Origin: Occultella glacieicola
GTDB taxonomy: Bacteria > Actinomycetota > Actinomycetes > Actinomycetales > Beutenbergiaceae
DNA: 43,250 nt
Assembly: GCF_004353825.1 (NCBI RefSeq)
Contig: NZ_SMNA01000018.1
Coordinates: 1 to 43,250, forward strand
Direction: 5' to 3'
The position numbers were made by a program, and so were the translations under genes. Numbering within the stretch: position 1 is the stretch's first letter; every line of letters starts with the position of its first letter. The notes under the pieces were generated by a model. The model saw only the letters and a list, made by a program, of their open reading frames with translations, did no database searches and was not told the DNA's origin. Positions 7,706 through 15,323 of the stretch are shown here, piece after piece.

Positions 7706-8644
7706 ATGCCCATCCGCGTGAACGCCGACAACTTCACCCGTGCGGAGACCGATCGGATGTTCCACGACCTGCAGCGGAATGCTGGGGGGATCAACCGCTT
7801 CCTCCACAACCGGGAACCGGCCGCAATCGAGAATCAGACGGTGATCCGCCTGAACCGGGACACGCTGTACAGCTTCGCCGTGGTGGACGTTACTCAGGGC
7901 GCGACCCTCGAGATTCCCGAGCACGGTGACAGGTACCTGTCGGCGATGGTGGTCAACGAGGACCACTTCGTCACCTCGATCCTCCACGACGCCGGTGTTC
8001 ACGACCTCCCTGCGGGCCGGTTCGGCACCCCGTACGTCGTGATCGCCGTGCGCATCCTTGTGGATCCCTCGGACTCGGCGGACGTCGCTGCCGTTGCCTC
8101 GATCCAGGACGAGATCGCCTTGACCAGCAACGCGGCGACGCCGCTGGCGTACCCGGACTACGACACGACCTCCTTCGACGAGACCCGTGACGCCCTGCTC
8201 TCCCTCGCTCGCAACCTCGCTGGGTTCGATCACATGTTCGGTGCCGCGGACGAGGTCGAGCCGGTTCGGCACCTGATCGGCACCGCGGCGGGCTGGGGTG
8301 GGTTACCCACCAGCGAAGCCGCCTACATCGGCGTCGATCCGCGACTGCCCATCGGCACCTACGAACTCACGATCGGCGAGGTCCCCGTCGACGGATTCTG
8401 GTCGATCTCCGTCTACAACGCGCAGGGCTTCTTCGAACCGAACGACCGGGGCGCCTACACGGTGAACAACATCACCGGTGTCCCGAACGAGGACGGCACG
8501 ATCACGGTCCGGTTCGGTGACTACCCCGCGGAAGTTCCCAACGCGATCCCGATCACGGAGGGCTGGAACTATCTGGTTCGTCTCTACCGTCCCCGCGCCG
8601 AGGTTGTCGACGGTGACTGGCAGTTCCCGACGCTCAGCGACTGA
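7706..8644 (+). CDS. DUF1254/DUF1214 domain protein
   Basis: This 312-residue protein has an N-terminal DUF1254 part (VIRLNRDTLYSFAVVDVTQGATLEIPEHGDRY) and a C-terminal DUF1214 part (VDGFWSISVYNAQGFFEPNDRGAYTVNN, then WNYLVRLYRPR). The two domains commonly occur together, often in longer secreted proteins; this copy has no signal peptide and is a compact form. No enzymatic activity is established. The ATG at 7706 gives MPIRVNADNF. Codon use is slightly less GC-biased than in neighbours, which may hint at transfer, but the evidence is weak. It converges with the HEERH protein. Confidence 0.85.
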   Translation: MPIRVNADNFTRAETDRMFHDLQRNAGGINRFLHNREPAAIENQTVIRLNRDTLYSFAVVDVTQGATLEIPEHGDRYLSAMVVNEDHFVTSILHDAGVHDLPAGRFGTPYVVIAVRILVDPSDSADVAAVASIQDEIALTSNAATPLAYPDYDTTSFDETRDALLSLARNLAGFDHMFGAADEVEPVRHLIGTAAGWGGLPTSEAAYIGVDPRLPIGTYELTIGEVPVDGFWSISVYNAQGFFEPNDRGAYTVNNITGVPNEDGTITVRFGDYPAEVPNAIPITEGWNYLVRLYRPRAEVVDGDWQFPTLSD

Positions 8645-8751
8645 CGCCGGACTCCCGAGCGCGGAACAGGCAGGCGAGCGCTGACGCCTGGCGTGACCCG
8701 ACACCGCAACCGCATGCGCGAGCCGTGCAAGCACCGGATCGGCGCTGGTCA

Positions 8752-9270
8752 TCAGGTCTGACTCGCTGGCGCCGAACCCCACCGCACGACCCGCCGCGCG
8801 AGCTTGACCAGGACCGGACCCAGCGGCCGGGGCGGCACGTCGACGTAGCCGCCCGTGGCCAGGCCCGCGTCCCGCTCGAAGAAGCACCGCGAGGCGCGGT
8901 CGCCGGTCCGCAGCCACGACCAGCCCATCGACAGCAGGTACAGCGGGATGAACGGCAGCCCGAGGCAGGCCATCCACTGACGGCTGTGCCGTTCCTCGTG
9001 CTCGAGCAGGGTGGGGTTCCTGGACGTGAGTCTGTCCAGGTGGTGGCGGGTGATCACCACGTCGCCGACGGTGAACGCGCCGCCGGTGGGAAAGCGCCAC
9101 CGGTAGTGCTCGGCCAGGTACAGCAGCTGCGGCCCGCGGCGGACCCCCGCGCCGCCGGCCGTGGCGACCCCGAGGCCGAGGGCGGTGGAGAGGTTGACCC
9201 AGTTGGCGAGGTGCCGCAGCCGCGTCGACCGGCTCAGCCGGTCCGCCGGCGTGGGATCGAGAGTGTTCAT
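8752..9270 (-). CDS. Conserved actinobacterial protein with HEERHSRQW motif
   Basis: This 172-residue product has a hydrophobic stretch (LGLPFIPLYLLSMGWSWL) directly after LLEHEERHSRQWMACLG. HEERH fits the HExxH zinc-ligand pattern, and I recall this family being conserved in actinobacteria as hypothetical, or misnamed as Fe-S oxidoreductase, although there is no Cys cluster here. A zincin-like peptidase or a metal-binding membrane-associated protein is possible; neither is demonstrated. The ATG at 9270 gives MNTLDPTPADRL. The upstream part of the frame overlaps the tRNA region and is not used. Confidence 0.72.
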   Translation of the reverse strand: MNTLDPTPADRLSRSTRLRHLANWVNLSTALGLGVATAGGAGVRRGPQLLYLAEHYRWRFPTGGAFTVGDVVITRHHLDRLTSRNPTLLEHEERHSRQWMACLGLPFIPLYLLSMGWSWLRTGDRASRCFFERDAGLATGGYVDVPPRPLGPVLVKLARRVVRWGSAPASQT

Positions 9271-9336
9271 GCGCTGACCGTAGCGGCGCGAGATCGTGAC
9301 GGCAGCGCCCTGGGGGCGAACGGGTGCGGTGGTCGG

Positions 9337-9409
9337 TGGGCCCCGTGGGGCTCGAACCCACAACCTACGGATTAAAAGTCCGCAGCTCTACCGATTGAGC
9401 TAGAGGCCC
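9337..9409 (-). tRNA. tRNA-Lys (anticodon UUU)
   Basis: On the minus strand the 73-nt sequence folds as a cloverleaf. The acceptor arm pairs GGGCCTC with GGGGCCC and leaves an A discriminator. The D arm is GCTC/GAGC. The anticodon arm is GCGGA/TCCGT with loop CTTTTAA; the anticodon TTT is at 9374-9376. The T arm is GTGGG/CCCAC with loop TTCGAGC. CCA is not encoded, as is usual in this group. It lies 75 bp downstream of the TM2 gene on the same strand. Confidence 0.97.
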
Positions 9410-9483
9410 GCGAGCGGCACGTCGGCCCGTGCTCGCCGGGCGAGTCTACTCGGCGGTGCGGGTGGCCTGGTTGCCGCGCTCGT

Positions 9484-10014
9484 CTACCAGGGCTGCCGGT
9501 AGCCCGACGCCCGGAAGTTCTGCTCCCGGATGATGCCGGGCATCATGAAGGCGTCGATGATCCACCACACGAACCAGGCGAAGAGCGCGAACCAGCCGAT
9601 GACGATCCAGGCGGTGGCCACCCCGAGGACGTACAGCAGGACCTGGCCGACGCCGGGGCCGACGCGCCCCAGGTAGAAGTTGTGGACGCCGAGCCAGCCG
9701 AGGAAGAACCAGAGCAGGTACGCGGCGGTGGTGTCCTTCTGCGGTGGTGCGAGCGGACCGTATGCGCCGTACGCACCCGGCGGCGGCCCGTACGCCCGAG
9801 GCTGGCCGTACGCACTCTGCTGCCCGGACGTCCCCGCGACCTGGCCGTAGGGAGCGCCCGGCCCGGACCCGTTCTGCCCATAGGCATGTGGCACGACGTT
9901 CTGCCCGTACGCCTCGCCGCCCGGGACCGCGGGACCACCGCTGTTCCAGTGCTGCGGGTCGCTCGGCCCGTAGGGGTCCTGCGGCGGCTGGCCGTACTGG
10001 TTGTTGTAGGACAT
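9484..10014 (-). CDS. TM2 domain membrane protein with Tyr/Gly/Pro-rich N-terminus
   Basis: This 176-residue protein has a disordered N-terminal half of YGQ/YGP-type repeats (QYGQPPQDPYGP, AYGQNGSGPG, AYGPPPGAYG) and a C-terminal TM2 domain from about residue 95. The domain shows AAYLLWFFLGWLGVHNFYLGR, then a second hydrophobic pair ending in the conserved WWIIDAFMMPG. TM2 proteins are small two-helix membrane proteins of unknown function, often with a low-complexity cytosolic arm. The ATG at 10014 has GAGGA 8 nt upstream, which settles the start. It is downstream of the transglutaminase gene on the same strand. Confidence 0.88.
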   Translation of the reverse strand: MSYNNQYGQPPQDPYGPSDPQHWNSGGPAVPGGEAYGQNVVPHAYGQNGSGPGAPYGQVAGTSGQQSAYGQPRAYGPPPGAYGAYGPLAPPQKDTTAAYLLWFFLGWLGVHNFYLGRVGPGVGQVLLYVLGVATAWIVIGWFALFAWFVWWIIDAFMMPGIIREQNFRASGYRQPW

Positions 10015-10122
10015 GTCGATCCTCGTGCCGGTCCCGCCGGCCGATGCCGGGTGGTGTGGCCCCAACTCTAGGACCGACGCCGCCCGTCCGAGCCTGATTC
10101 CCTGGGCAGTCCTGCCCCGGTG

Positions 10123-10956
10123 TCAGGGCAGCCGGACGGCGGTGCCGGGCCGATCCCGCGGCAGCTCGCCGTCGACCGTGGCCATGACCCGCTGCGGCCC
10201 CATCCGCAGGCCACCGCCGTAGCTGGACAGGAACGCGGTGTCGGCAGCGTCGCGCCCGGTGGCGATGCGCACCAGGGACTCCCGCGGAGCCAGTCCGGTG
10301 GCGTCCACGACATGCCAGTGCCCGGCCACCCACGCCTCGGCGACCGCGTGGAAGTCCATCGGGCTCAGCCCCGGCGCGTACACGGCGGCCAGCCTCGCCG
10401 GGGTGTCCATCGCGCGCAGCAGCGCCACCACCAGGTGCGCGTAGTCGCGGCAGACGCCCTGGCCGAGCAGCATGGTGGAGACGGCGCCGTCGGTCACCCG
10501 GCTCGACCCGGGCACGTAGAACAGGCGCTCGCGCACCCAGGTGGCGACGGCGTCGAGCAGCCCGAGGCCGTCCAGCCCGCGGAACTCCCGCCGCGCCGTC
10601 GGCAGCAGTTCGTCCGACTCCGCGTAGCGGCTCGGGCGCAGGTAGGTCAGCAGGTCGGACGTGCTCGGCGCCGGTGCGAGCTCGAGGGCGGTGTTCGGGT
10701 CGCCGTCGATCGTGGCGCGGTACCGGATCCGCACCTGGCCACCTCGGGCTCTGCCGGCGTCGAACTCGACCAGGTGCATCAGCCCGTGGTGCGGGGCGCC
10801 GATCTCGACGGGCTCGACCGGGGTGCCGTCGGAGGTGATGGTCAGCTCGTCGGTGACCTCGAGGCCGGGTGGCCGGGCCACGGCGATCATCAGGGCCACC
10901 TGGGTCGCGCCCTCGCCGGTGCTGAAGTCGAGGTCGGCGCTCACGGACCGGCGCAT
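10123..10956 (-). CDS. Transglutaminase-like cysteine peptidase-fold protein
   Basis: This 277-residue cytosolic protein has an N-terminal beta-rich part and a transglutaminase-like core. The expected Cys-His-Asp triad is present: GQGVCRDYAHL (Cys), DFHAVAEAWV (His) and WHVVDATGL (Asp). TPARLAAVYAPGL between Cys and His is also typical. Bacterial members act as peptidases, amidases or transglutaminases; the substrate is unknown. The start ATG at 10956 is 39 bp after the lactone oxidase stop, so the two may be co-transcribed. Confidence 0.88.
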   Translation of the reverse strand: MRRSVSADLDFSTGEGATQVALMIAVARPPGLEVTDELTITSDGTPVEPVEIGAPHHGLMHLVEFDAGRARGGQVRIRYRATIDGDPNTALELAPAPSTSDLLTYLRPSRYAESDELLPTARREFRGLDGLGLLDAVATWVRERLFYVPGSSRVTDGAVSTMLLGQGVCRDYAHLVVALLRAMDTPARLAAVYAPGLSPMDFHAVAEAWVAGHWHVVDATGLAPRESLVRIATGRDAADTAFLSSYGGGLRMGPQRVMATVDGELPRDRPGTAVRLP

Positions 10957-10995
10957 GCGGCACCTCCCACGGTCGACGAGGCGGACCCGGCGATG

Positions 10996-12336
10996 CTATC
11001 TCCCGGCCGGCCCGAGCACCGTGTCGGTGTAGTCGTTGGCGAACAGCCCGCCCGGGTCGACGGCGTCCCGCACGTCGAGGAAATCGGCGAACCTCGGGTA
11101 GAGCGGGGCGAGATCCACCGCCCTGCGGCGGTGGATCTTGCCCCAGTGCGGCCGCCCGCCATGGGCCACCATGATGTCCTCGACGGCGCGGAAGTACCGC
11201 TCGTGGGCCAGCGCCACGAACTGGTGGACTGCGATGTACCCGCTCGCCCGCCGGTAGGCCGTGGAGAGCCACACGTCGTCCGCCGCGGCGAACCGGACCT
11301 CCACGGGGAACGGCACGTTCTCGCCGGTCCGGCGCACCCAGGCGTCCACCTCCCGCAGTGCCGGCCCCACGGCGTCGGCGGGCAGGGCGTACTCCATCTC
11401 CTTGAACACCACCCGGCGCGGCGACGTGAACACCGCCGCCGACGGCGCCGTGTAGGTGCGGGCAGTCAGCAGCCGGGAGGCCACCCGGTTCACCGTGGGC
11501 GTGAGTGCCGGCAACCTCGCGGTGAGTGCGTTCGTGGCGCGGAACGCGCCGTTGGAGAGCACCTCGTCCTCGAGGATCCGTCGCCACGTGGGCAGCGGCG
11601 CCCCGCCGTCGCCCGGCGTGACGCGGTTGTTCGCCTTCGTCAACGCGACATCGGTGTACGGGAACCAGTAGAACTCGAAGTGCTCGTTCGTGACCACCGG
11701 GCCGTCCGGCTCCGGCAGTGCCTCCAGGATCTCCCCGAGCGGCATCGGCGTCTCCACCGCGCGCAGCCCGAACGCCGGCACGCACCGCATCGTGATCGCG
11801 GTGAGCAGCCCGACGGTGCCGAGCCCGAGCCGGGCCGCCTCGAACAGCGCCGGACGCTCGGTCGCACTGGCGGTGACCACCTGGCCGTCGGCGGTGATCA
11901 GCCGCACGGCGCGGACCTGGGCGGCGAACCCGGTGAACGCGGCCCCGGTGCCGTGGGTGCCGGTCGAGATCGCCCCGGCCAGGGTCTGGGCGTCGATGTC
12001 GCCCATGTTCTCCAGTGCCAGCCCCCGCCGGGCCAGGTCCTCGCAGAGCGCGGACAGGCGGATTCCGGCTCCGACGCGGACCTCGGTGGACCCGTCCGGC
12101 TGTGCGGGTCCCACCCACTCCACCGCGGCGAGGTGGTCCACGCTGACCATGGTGCCATCGGTGACCACGGCCGGAGTGAACGAGTGGCCGGCACCGACCG
12201 CGCGGACCCGGCCGCCGGCAGCGGCCGCGGCTCGGACCAGGGCAGCGGCCTCGTCCTCGGTCGCTGGGCGCGCGAACCGGGCCGGCTCGGCCAGGGCGGT
12301 CCCGGCCCAGTTGCGCCAGGTTGTGGGTGCGGTCAC
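10996..12336 (-). CDS. FAD-linked aldonolactone oxidase (D-arabinono-1,4-lactone / L-gulonolactone type)
   Basis: This is a 446-residue flavoenzyme of the VAO family. The N-terminal FAD-binding PCMH domain has VRAVGAGHSFTPAVVTDGTMV, in which the His of GHS is the usual flavin-contact or attachment position. LENMGDIDAQTLAGAISTGTHGTG is the second nucleotide-binding strip. The C-terminal ALO domain has HGGRPHWGKIH with the conserved HWGK motif. Such enzymes oxidise aldonolactones to ascorbate-type products with O2 or another acceptor; the true actinobacterial substrate is uncertain. The GTG at 12336 (VTAPTTWRNW) is chosen because it starts where homologues do. It is divergent from the PLP protein across 46 bp. 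Confidence 0.88.
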   Translation of the reverse strand: MTAPTTWRNWAGTALAEPARFARPATEDEAAALVRAAAAAGGRVRAVGAGHSFTPAVVTDGTMVSVDHLAAVEWVGPAQPDGSTEVRVGAGIRLSALCEDLARRGLALENMGDIDAQTLAGAISTGTHGTGAAFTGFAAQVRAVRLITADGQVVTASATERPALFEAARLGLGTVGLLTAITMRCVPAFGLRAVETPMPLGEILEALPEPDGPVVTNEHFEFYWFPYTDVALTKANNRVTPGDGGAPLPTWRRILEDEVLSNGAFRATNALTARLPALTPTVNRVASRLLTARTYTAPSAAVFTSPRRVVFKEMEYALPADAVGPALREVDAWVRRTGENVPFPVEVRFAAADDVWLSTAYRRASGYIAVHQFVALAHERYFRAVEDIMVAHGGRPHWGKIHRRRAVDLAPLYPRFADFLDVRDAVDPGGLFANDYTDTVLGPAGR

Positions 12337-12382
12337 CGGGACATCATCGCGCGCACTTGCGTGCAGACGTGACAATGGGGGC

Positions 12383-13588
12383 ATGAGTCGATCCGGGGCC
12401 GTCGGCCGGCCCGCGCCCTGGCGTGACGCGACCCGAACCCTGAGAGCACCGCTCGCGGTGGTGGACCTGGACACCTTCGACATCAATGCCCGGGACCTGA
12501 TCGCCCGCGCCGGCGGCACCCCGGTGCGGCTGGCGACGAAGTCCGTGCGGGTGCGCCACCTCGTGCACCGGGCCCTGGACGTGCACGGCTTCGACGGCGT
12601 GATGGCGTACTCGCTCGCCGAGGCGCTCTGGCTCGCCGAGGACGGCCTCACCGACGTCCTGGTCGGCTACCCGAGCGTGGACACCGCGGCCCTGGTGGCG
12701 CTCGCGTCGAACCCGGCGGCCCGGGAGGCGATCACGCTGATGGTCGACGACGTCGCCCAGGTCGCGCTGATCGAGCGGGCCCTGATCCGGGCCGGCTCCC
12801 CGGGTGGGCCGGCCGTGCGGGTGTGCATCGACGTGGACGCCTCGCTGCGGATCCCGCCGTTGGGGGTGCACCTGGGCGTGCGCCGCTCACCGCTGCGGAC
12901 CCCGGCCCAGGCGGTCGAGTTCGCGCGGGCGGTGGAGCGCACCGGGCGGGTCCGGGTGTGCGGGGTGATGTTCTACGACGCGCAGGTGGCCGGCCTCGGG
13001 GAGACCGGCCTGCGCGGTGTGGGGGTCCGGCTGGTCAAGCGGGCCTCGCTGCGCGAGCTCGCCGGCCGGCGGCCCGCCGTGGTGACCGCGCTGGAGGAGC
13101 ACCTGGGCCGGGAACTGTTCGTCAACGCCGGCGGCAGCGGTTCGGTCCACCAGGTCAGTGCCGACCCGACCGTGACCGAGGTGACCGCCGGTTCCGGCCT
13201 GTTCTGCCCGACCCTCTTCGACGGCTACTCTGGCTTCACCGCCCGCCCGGCCGCGTTCTTCGGTCTGGACGTGGCCCGGCGCCCGGCGCCCCGGATCGCG
13301 ACCGCGTTCGGCGGCGGGTACGTGGCCTCCGGCCCGCCCGGAGCGGACCGGCTGCCCCGGCCCGTCGACGGCTCCGCGCTGCTGGGCGCCGAGGGTGCCG
13401 GTGAGGTGCAGACCCCGCTGCGGTACCGGCGCGGGCACCGGGTCCCGGCCGTCGGCACCCGGGTCTGGTTCCGGCACGCGAAGGCCGGGGAGCTGATGGA
13501 GCGGTTCGACGCCGTGCACCTGGTGCGGGGCGAACGTGTGCGGGAGACGGTGCCCACGTATCGTGGTGAGGGCCGCAATTTCGGGTGA
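12383..13588 (+). CDS. Alanine racemase N-terminal-fold PLP protein (D-threonine aldolase/amino acid deaminase-like)
   Basis: This 401-residue protein has a fold-type III PLP barrel. LRAPLAVVDLDTFDINARDL is the first strand and RLATKSVRV supplies the candidate PLP Lys. RVCIDVDASLRI, GVMFYDAQVAG and the C-terminal VWFRHAKAGELMERF (metal-site His region in the D-threonine aldolase group) follow. Related enzymes act on D-amino acids such as D-threonine or D-serine; the substrate here is not known. It is divergent from the aldonolactone oxidase gene, a pairing I recall as recurrent in actinobacteria, which suggests a functional link. Confidence 0.82.
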   Translation: MSRSGAVGRPAPWRDATRTLRAPLAVVDLDTFDINARDLIARAGGTPVRLATKSVRVRHLVHRALDVHGFDGVMAYSLAEALWLAEDGLTDVLVGYPSVDTAALVALASNPAAREAITLMVDDVAQVALIERALIRAGSPGGPAVRVCIDVDASLRIPPLGVHLGVRRSPLRTPAQAVEFARAVERTGRVRVCGVMFYDAQVAGLGETGLRGVGVRLVKRASLRELAGRRPAVVTALEEHLGRELFVNAGGSGSVHQVSADPTVTEVTAGSGLFCPTLFDGYSGFTARPAAFFGLDVARRPAPRIATAFGGGYVASGPPGADRLPRPVDGSALLGAEGAGEVQTPLRYRRGHRVPAVGTRVWFRHAKAGELMERFDAVHLVRGERVRETVPTYRGEGRNFG

Positions 13589-13675
13589 ACCTCGCACGGG
13601 CCGGCCCGGAATGCGCGCGCGGGACCCGGCGTTGTCGAGGCCGGCCCCCGATCGTCGTCCACAGAGGAGCACTGT

Positions 13676-14308
13676 TTGAGCACGCACCGTTTCCGCCGCC
13701 CCGCGATGTTGAGCCCGCAGGAGGCAGAGCAGATCGTCGGGGATGTCGATCCGGCGGTCCGGTCCGAACTCGCCCACACGACGGCGGGGGCACTCGTGCT
13801 CGGTGGCCGCCGCGGAGCCGAGGACCCCGACCTGGTGCAGCGACTGATCACCCTGGTGGACACCGAGGGCCTGGACACGGTCGCCTCGATGTGGTCGCAG
13901 AGCCCGGCCGACACCCTGCCGGGCGCGCTCTGGCGCCTCTACCTGCTGCGCGAGTGGACCCGGCGGGACCCGCACACCATCGCCGAGCGCTACCACCTCG
14001 GCCTGCACCGGGCCGAGGTGGCCGGCGTGGTCGCGGGGGTGGCCACGCCGCCCGGTCCGGACCAGATCCGCGAGCTCGCCGACGCGGTGCTCTCCGGGGT
14101 GTTCCGCGGGGATCTGGACATCACCCTCGACCGCGCGGCCGCGTTCCTGCGGGTGCTCGCGACCGGGTCGGCCATGGACGCGGACTGGGTCGAGCTCAGC
14201 GACCGCGACCGGGCCACCCGGCTCACCCGCAACGCCGGATCGCTCCTGGACACCGCCGCCGAGCTGGAGAGCGCCGCCGCCCTGTGGCGGGCCGGGCGGC
14301 TGGACTGA
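13676..14308 (+). CDS. Conserved hypothetical protein upstream of mshD
   Basis: This 210-residue, mainly helical, soluble protein has no signal peptide or recognised catalytic motif. Segments such as LLREWTRRDPHTIAERYHLGL and ADAVLSGVFRGDLDITLDRAAAFLRVLATG look conserved and structured. I recall related proteins in Micrococcales without a function. The TTG at 13676 is taken as start because GAGGAG (13664-13669) lies 6 nt before it. The stop is 7 bp before mshD, and that gene overlaps ppk1, so all appear to be one transcript. The function may relate to mycothiol or polyphosphate metabolism by context only. Confidence 0.8.
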   Translation: MSTHRFRRPAMLSPQEAEQIVGDVDPAVRSELAHTTAGALVLGGRRGAEDPDLVQRLITLVDTEGLDTVASMWSQSPADTLPGALWRLYLLREWTRRDPHTIAERYHLGLHRAEVAGVVAGVATPPGPDQIRELADAVLSGVFRGDLDITLDRAAAFLRVLATGSAMDADWVELSDRDRATRLTRNAGSLLDTAAELESAAALWRAGRLD

Positions 14309-14315
14309 TGGGCTG

Positions 14316-15323
14316 ATGGACATCGAGCGGATGCCGTCGCTGACCGGTGCCGACGTCGCTGCCGTGCGCGACCTGGCCGACCGGGTCGCGGCCGCGGACG
14401 GCGAGGCCGCGTTCGACGAGCAGACGCTGCTGAACCTGGTCGGGGAGCGGCCGGTGGCGCACCTGGTCGTCCGGGACGCCGGGCCGGGGCACGACGGCGG
14501 TGGGTCGGCCGCGCCGACCGCCGCGCCGGTCGCGGGGCCCGACGGCGGGGGGTCGGCTCCGGCCGACGGGTCGCCGCTCGCGGTGGTCGGCTACGCCCAG
14601 ATCGCCGACTCCTCGGCCGAGCTCGCCGTGGACCCGGCGGCCCGCCGCCGGGGGATCGGAGGCGCCCTGCTGGACGCGGTCCTGGCCGACGCTCCGGACG
14701 CACACGTCTGGGCGCACGGCGACCTGCCCCCCGCGCGGGCGCTCGCGGCCCTCCGGGGGCTGCGGGTCGTGCGTGACCTGTGGGTCATGACCGCCCCCGC
14801 GCCGGCGCAGGAACGGACCGACCCGACAGGACCGGCCGGGCCGGTCGACGGCGTGCGTGTGCGCACCTTCGAACCCGGCCGCGACGAGGAGGCCTGGCTG
14901 AGCGTGAATGCCCGTGCGTTCGCCGACCACCCCGAGCAGGGCCGGACGACGCGAGCGGACCTGGACGCGCGGATGGCCCAGCCGTGGTTCGACCCGTCCG
15001 TGTTCTGGCTCGCCGAGGACGTGAACACCGGCCGAGTTCTCGGCTCGATGTGGGTGAAGATCTCCGAGGCCGTCGGCGAGATCTACGTGCTCGGCGTGGA
15101 CCCGGCGGCGCAGGGCCGTGGGATCGGCGGGCTGCTCACCGCCCATGCCATGGCGGCGTTCGCAGCCCGGGACCTGAGCGCTCTCGAGCTGTACGTGGAG
15201 GGCGAGAACGCCCCCGCGATCGCCGTGTACGAGCGGGCCGGATTCCGCCGCGCCCGGGCGCATGTCCAGTACGCGGGTTCCGGTTCACACCGACCGCCGG
15301 TAGGTGTCACGATGGGCTCATGA
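14316..15323 (+). CDS. mshD: Mycothiol synthase MshD (tandem GNAT acetyltransferase)
   Basis: MshD acetylates the cysteine of Cys-GlcN-Ins with acetyl-CoA, the last step of mycothiol synthesis. The 335-residue product has two GNAT modules. The first is degenerate, with [18 protein letters not shown]. The second and catalytic one is complete, with [21 protein letters not shown] (acetyl-CoA P-loop) and [19 protein letters not shown]. The module order and [13 protein letters not shown] are typical. A Gly/Ala/Pro/Asp-rich insertion (about residues 58-90), carrying a 48-bp duplication, interrupts the first module. The stop overlaps the ppk1 start (ATGA at 15320-15323). Confidence 0.92.
   Translation: MDIERMPSLTGADVAAVRDLADRVAAADGEAAFDEQTLLNLVGERPVAHLVVRDAGPGHDGGGSAAPTAAPVAGPDGGGSAPADGSPLAVVGYAQIADSSAELAVDPAARRRGIGGALLDAVLADAPDAHVWAHGDLPPARALAALRGLRVVRDLWVMTAPAPAQERTDPTGPAGPVDGVRVRTFEPGRDEEAWLSVNARAFADHPEQGRTTRADLDARMAQPWFDPSVFWLAEDVNTGRVLGSMWVKISEAVGEIYVLGVDPAAQGRGIGGLLTAHAMAAFAARDLSALELYVEGENAPAIAVYERAGFRRARAHVQYAGSGSHRPPVGVTMGS
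14493..14588. repeat. 48-bp in-frame tandem duplication in mshD
   Basis: The core GACGGCGG followed by a G-rich run and GTCGGC recurs 48 bp apart (14493 and 14541). It encodes two DGGGSA segments in a low-complexity insertion of the degenerate first GNAT module. The reading frame is preserved. Confidence 0.6.

Noticed and set aside
8671-8690. 6-bp hairpin (CAGGCG/CGCCTG) between the DUF1254 and HEERH genes
   Set aside because: The stem is too short in DNA of this GC content to call a terminator.
9446-12118. An 890-codon minus-strand frame and long + strand frames across 9.4-12.4 kb
   Set aside because: Other frames in the same region encode three recognisable proteins (TM2, transglutaminase-like and lactone oxidase); the long frames are Arg/Gly/Pro-rich artefacts.
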